Positions 4,415 through 7,006 of a DNA stretch of 7,006 nucleotides are shown piece after piece; positions within the stretch are counted from its first letter, which is position 1; each line of letters begins with the position of its first letter. A program made the translations under genes and the position numbers. The notes under the pieces were generated by a model. The model was given only the letters and a program-made list of their open reading frames with translations, was not told the DNA's origin and ran no database searches. Origin of the DNA: Selenomonas sp. (GTDB lineage: Bacteria > Bacillota > Negativicutes > Selenomonadales > Selenomonadaceae); the NCBI RefSeq assembly GCF_022771645.1, contig NZ_JALFCU010000110.1:1-7006 (forward strand), in the 5' to 3' direction.

Positions 4415-6250
4415 TTACCAGATCTTGCCAAGGATGAACCAGACGCGGCCTTTGGATTTTGCGTCTTCGCTCATGTTCGGGTCGCTGCCGATGCGGCGAG
4501 CGTAGTCGAGTCTTGCGAACCAGTCGCCCGGCTTCGTGTAGCTCGCGGCGACGCCCCATCCTTTCAGCGTCTCGCCGCCGTCGCTGCCGTCTTTCGACAG
4601 CTTCACATGGCCGGCGTCGAAATATGTGCTGAGCACGAGGCCCGTGAGGTCGGTGTAGTAGCGGAACTCCGCCGTGCCGAGGATGCCGACGTCGCCGGAC
4701 GCCTCGCCCTGCGGATACGCGCGGACGGCATTCGCGCCGCCGAGGTAGATCTGCTCCGAGCCGTCGAGGTTGCGGTCGGCGAGCTGGCCGGACGCTTTGA
4801 CCATGACGTCCGTGCGATGGCCGAGCGACTGCACGACCGTCGTGTCCGCCGTGAATTTCGTGAAACCGCCGCTCGTCTTCGCGGATTCGTCGACGAGCTT
4901 CGCGTAGTCGGAATCCATGGTGAGCGTGCCGTGCGTGACGTCGGCGCTATAAGCGACGGACGTCTTCGGCATCTGCTGCGAGCCCGCAACGCCGACGTGG
5001 ACGGAATGCGAATGCTTTTCGCTGTCCGCCGCGCCCTCGAAGAGATCGAGGTCGTCTTCGAGCTTGCGGTAATCGTAGCCGTACGTCATCTTGAGCTGGC
5101 TGTCATGCGTGTGATAGAACGGCAACGAGCCGAACAGGCTGACCGTCTTCGCCTTGCCGTTCGCGCCCCATTCGCGGAACGGGCCGCCGAGCTTGTAGTC
5201 CATCTGGCTGAAGCCGAGGCCGAGCGTCTGGCCGCCGCGCCCGATGGGCAGCTCGTAGTTCGCATAGTAGTTGTGCATGTGCGAGTTCGAGATCATGCCG
5301 CCGAGGTTCGCTTTCGCGCCCGTGCCGCCGACATCATAAAAGCTCTGCTGCAGGCCGTAGCGGTAGCGACCGGACGACTTCGAACCGTAGTTCTCCGCGT
5401 AGAGCACCGTGCTCTCCTGCTTGCCGTCCTCGATGCGCACCGTCACGTCGCTCGTGCCGAAATCTTTGCCCGGACTGAGCACGCCGACGGCGCGTGTGCC
5501 GCTGACGTCCGAAATGGAGTACAGCGTCGTCTCGAGGCCTTTCGAGCGGATGATCTCGCCCTTTTTCAACCCCTCTACGAAACGCATCGCGACACTGTCC
5601 TTCAGCTTGCTGTGGTTGTCGAGCTTCACGTCACCGTAGCGGCCCGGGATGACGCGCACCGTGATCGTGCCGTCCTGCGACTCCTGCGCGGGAAGATACG
5701 CCGCCGATGCCGGATAGCCGTGCGCGCGCGTGTAGACCGTGACCTTCGCGATCGTCTGGTTCAGCTCCGCGAGCGACAGCTCGTGATGGAGCGCCTCGGC
5801 AAAAATCGCGTCGATATCCGCACGCTCTTTCGTTGAAAGATCGAGCTCCGCCGCATCAAGGTTGATTGCGTCGATGCTGAAGAGCGTCGGCTGTGCGGCA
5901 GGCTGCTCGGCAGATTCGCCCGTCTGCGACGTGCTTGGTTGCTCTCCCGCTTCCGTGGGCTCTGTCGCGCCCGTATGCTCGGGCGCGGTCTCGCCTTCGG
6001 ACGGCTGTGCCGGCGTCTCCGCCGCACCTTCCGCCGTTGCGGGCTGCTGCGTCTCCGTCGTGCTTGTCTGTGGCGGCGCCGTCTGCAACTGCTCGTCATC
6101 GACGTCCGCCTCCGCACCTGGCAACTTGTCAAAGAGCTCGATGCCTGGCTGTGACAGCGACGGCGCGGCAAACGCCGTCGTGCTGCCCGCGCCGCAAAGC
6201 GCGGTCGCGGCCGCCAGCGCAAGCAACAGATCATTCCGTTTATCCCTCAA
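4415..6250 (-). CDS. TpsB/ShlB-family two-partner secretion outer-membrane transporter
   Basis: An Omp85-superfamily pore that moves a partner exoprotein (TpsA) from the periplasm across the outer membrane. 611 aa, somewhat longer than the usual 550-590. Domains in order: signal peptide 1-28 (MRDKRNDLLLALAAATALCG, cleavage likely after AFA); a low-complexity Pro/Glu/Thr/Gln/Ala-rich linker of about 70-90 residues ending near 121; first POTRA about 123-203, ending in ITVRVIPGRYGDV; second POTRA about 204-275; then a 16-strand-type barrel from about 279 with alternating polar and aromatic strands. Landmark barrel motifs are GGANAVRAYPQGEASGDVG (504-522), the VRGF/Y loop with Arg510, and YFDAG (543-547). 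The chain ends in the aromatic RVWFILGKIW, typical of Bam-dependent barrels. TTG at 6250-6248 is the start: AAGGG lies about ten bases upstream, and an ATG between them runs straight into a stop. The upstream gene on the same strand is the likely substrate. Confidence 0.9.
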   Translation of the reverse strand: MRDKRNDLLLALAAATALCGAGSTTAFAAPSLSQPGIELFDKLPGAEADVDDEQLQTAPPQTSTTETQQPATAEGAAETPAQPSEGETAPEHTGATEPTEAGEQPSTSQTGESAEQPAAQPTLFSIDAINLDAAELDLSTKERADIDAIFAEALHHELSLAELNQTIAKVTVYTRAHGYPASAAYLPAQESQDGTITVRVIPGRYGDVKLDNHSKLKDSVAMRFVEGLKKGEIIRSKGLETTLYSISDVSGTRAVGVLSPGKDFGTSDVTVRIEDGKQESTVLYAENYGSKSSGRYRYGLQQSFYDVGGTGAKANLGGMISNSHMHNYYANYELPIGRGGQTLGLGFSQMDYKLGGPFREWGANGKAKTVSLFGSLPFYHTHDSQLKMTYGYDYRKLEDDLDLFEGAADSEKHSHSVHVGVAGSQQMPKTSVAYSADVTHGTLTMDSDYAKLVDESAKTSGGFTKFTADTTVVQSLGHRTDVMVKASGQLADRNLDGSEQIYLGGANAVRAYPQGEASGDVGILGTAEFRYYTDLTGLVLSTYFDAGHVKLSKDGSDGGETLKGWGVAASYTKPGDWFARLDYARRIGSDPNMSEDAKSKGRVWFILGKIW

Positions 6251-6301
6251 TGAGAGTCATCCCTTCTCTTCTGAATCCCCAGATGTTCAAATCCTAGCGT
6301 T

Positions 6302-6330
6302 ATTTTACCACAAATTTCCATTCAAAAGAA
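6302..6330 (-). promoter_or_regulatory. Possible tpsB promoter in the tpsA-tpsB gap
   Basis: The 84-base gap between tpsA and tpsB has, on the minus strand, an extended -10 (TGGTAAAAT, with TAAAAT at 6307-6302). A weak -35 (TTCTTT) lies 17 bases upstream. No terminator is visible in the gap. tpsB could therefore be co-transcribed with tpsA, have this promoter of its own, or both. Confidence 0.3.
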
Positions 6331-6334
6331 CGGT

Positions 6335-7006
6335 TTACGACGCGATGTTCGTGCCCGTGATGGTGTCACTGAAGAGCTCCGTCGCTGCCGTAGCCGTCTC
6401 CATGTTTTCCACGGCGGCGTCAGCCTCGCGGGTCGTCGTCTCCGTGGCCTCTTTGAGCACGTCATCATCGTCATCCGTGACCGTCGTAGTTGTCGTCGTT
6501 GCCGCGGTCGCCGTCGTGTCCGTCACATTGGCAAGCTCATCTGCGAGCTCCGTCACGTCCGCGACCGTGACATCGGCCGTCGGCACGTCCTCCGCGCCCG
6601 AAAGCGTGTAGTTCGCACCCTCGCCCGTGAGGTCAACACGGTCAGCCGACGCCTGCGTGCCACTCTGCGTGAGGTTCACGATATCGCCCGCGCCCTCGAC
6701 CTTCATCGTGCCCGTATAGGAGCTCGAGTCGTCGGTCCTGAGGCTCGTGCCGCCCGCCTTGTACTCGATGCCAGCCTTCGGATCACGAATCGCCGTGCCC
6801 GCCTCGTCATGCGATGCGTAGTTGTACGCCTCCATGTCGGGGCGGAAATGCTTCGCGGGGTTGACGTCATCCATCTTCGGCGCATCGGCCTGCGCCGTGT
6901 AAATGCCCGGCTCTTGGACGATCTTGTAATTCCGGCCGTAGTTGCCAAAGTTGCGGTAAGCGTCCGCGCCCTTCGTCGCATAGATATCCGTGCCGCTCGA
7001 AGCATG
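6335..7006 (-). CDS. C-terminal end of a probable TpsA-type secreted exoprotein (5' end outside window)
   Basis: The frame is open from the right edge to TAA 6337-6335, giving the last 223 residues. The upstream codons (HASSGTDIYATKGADAYRN and on to QADAPKMDD) continue without a break into what would otherwise look like a separate ATG-started gene, so the ATG at 6874 is internal. The visible part has no recognised domain. Its first 130 or so residues hold short Gly/Thr/Ser-rich segments (KVEGAGDIVNLTQSG, RVDLTGEGANYTLSG) like the turns of a beta-solenoid. After that comes a tail of about 90 residues dominated by Thr, Ala, Asp, Glu and Val, with a run of six Thr and one of five Asp. It contains no cysteine, no membrane anchor and no sorting motif. 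It lies 84 bases upstream of tpsB on the same strand, the usual place for the passenger. The TPS signal domain, which would prove it, lies outside the window; a different surface or extracellular protein remains possible. Confidence 0.65.
   Translation of the reverse strand, partial: HASSGTDIYATKGADAYRNFGNYGRNYKIVQEPGIYTAQADAPKMDDVNPAKHFRPDMEAYNYASHDEAGTAIRDPKAGIEYKAGGTSLRTDDSSSYTGTMKVEGAGDIVNLTQSGTQASADRVDLTGEGANYTLSGAEDVPTADVTVADVTELADELANVTDTTATAATTTTTTVTDDDDDVLKEATETTTREADAAVENMETATAATELFSDTITGTNIAS

Noticed and set aside
4352..5836. A 494-codon open frame on the plus strand opposite tpsB
   Set aside because: It is an Arg/Ala/Val/Asp-rich antisense shadow typical of GC-rich DNA. The minus frame encodes an unmistakable POTRA-barrel protein with a signal peptide and ribosome site; the plus frame has neither domains nor a ribosome site.
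6703..7005. A second minus-strand frame at the right end, rich in Arg and Thr
   Set aside because: It overlaps the continuous exoprotein frame, has no ribosome site, and has the Arg-rich composition of an out-of-frame reading.

Overview
The window is high-GC DNA from what is probably a diderm Firmicute of the Negativicutes, with Selenomonas or a close relative as my best guess. It combines Firmicute-style sigma-A promoters, strong AGGAGG ribosome binding sites and frequent TTG starts with an outer-membrane two-partner secretion system (TpsB/TpsA), which needs a second membrane. The taxonomic call is inference from gene content; no marker gene here fixes it.

Layout from left to right. (1) 1-440, minus strand: a VapBC toxin-antitoxin operon whose toxin runs off the left edge. 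It has a good promoter overlapped by a perfect palindrome, the likely autoregulatory operator. (2) 469-1001, plus strand: a still recognisable promoter followed by the wreck of an RpiR-family sugar-phosphate regulator. It consists of the first 25 residues, a SIS-domain fragment in another frame, and what looks like the 3' tail of an unrelated gene. (3) 1004-1045: a perfect 42-bp palindrome shared as a convergent terminator. (4) 1045-3141, minus strand: a PfkB-family phosphosugar kinase (tagatose-6-phosphate kinase or 1-phosphofructokinase) behind a GatY/KbaY-type class II aldolase. Together these would carry tagatose-6-P (or fructose-1-P) through the bisphosphate to triose phosphates. A 215-bp element with inverted ends, like a MITE or palindromic repeat unit, sits between the two genes. 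(5) 3252-4266, minus strand: tRNA-Ser(UGA) with its promoter and terminator, followed almost immediately by murI (glutamate racemase, cell-wall D-glutamate), which ends at its own terminator. (6) 4415-7006, minus strand: tpsB, an outer-membrane transporter with an unusual Pro/Glu/Thr-rich linker after its signal peptide, preceded by the C-terminal end of its presumed exoprotein substrate (tpsA), which runs off the right edge.

Every intact gene lies on the minus strand; the only plus-strand gene is the decayed regulator. Four of the intact genes (vapC, the kinase, murI, tpsB) are best started at TTG, judged from their ribosome binding sites and family N-termini. I see no CRISPR array, transposase or clearly new defence system. 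The most interesting items are the inverted-repeat element, the tRNA-terminator-murI arrangement and the decayed regulator.
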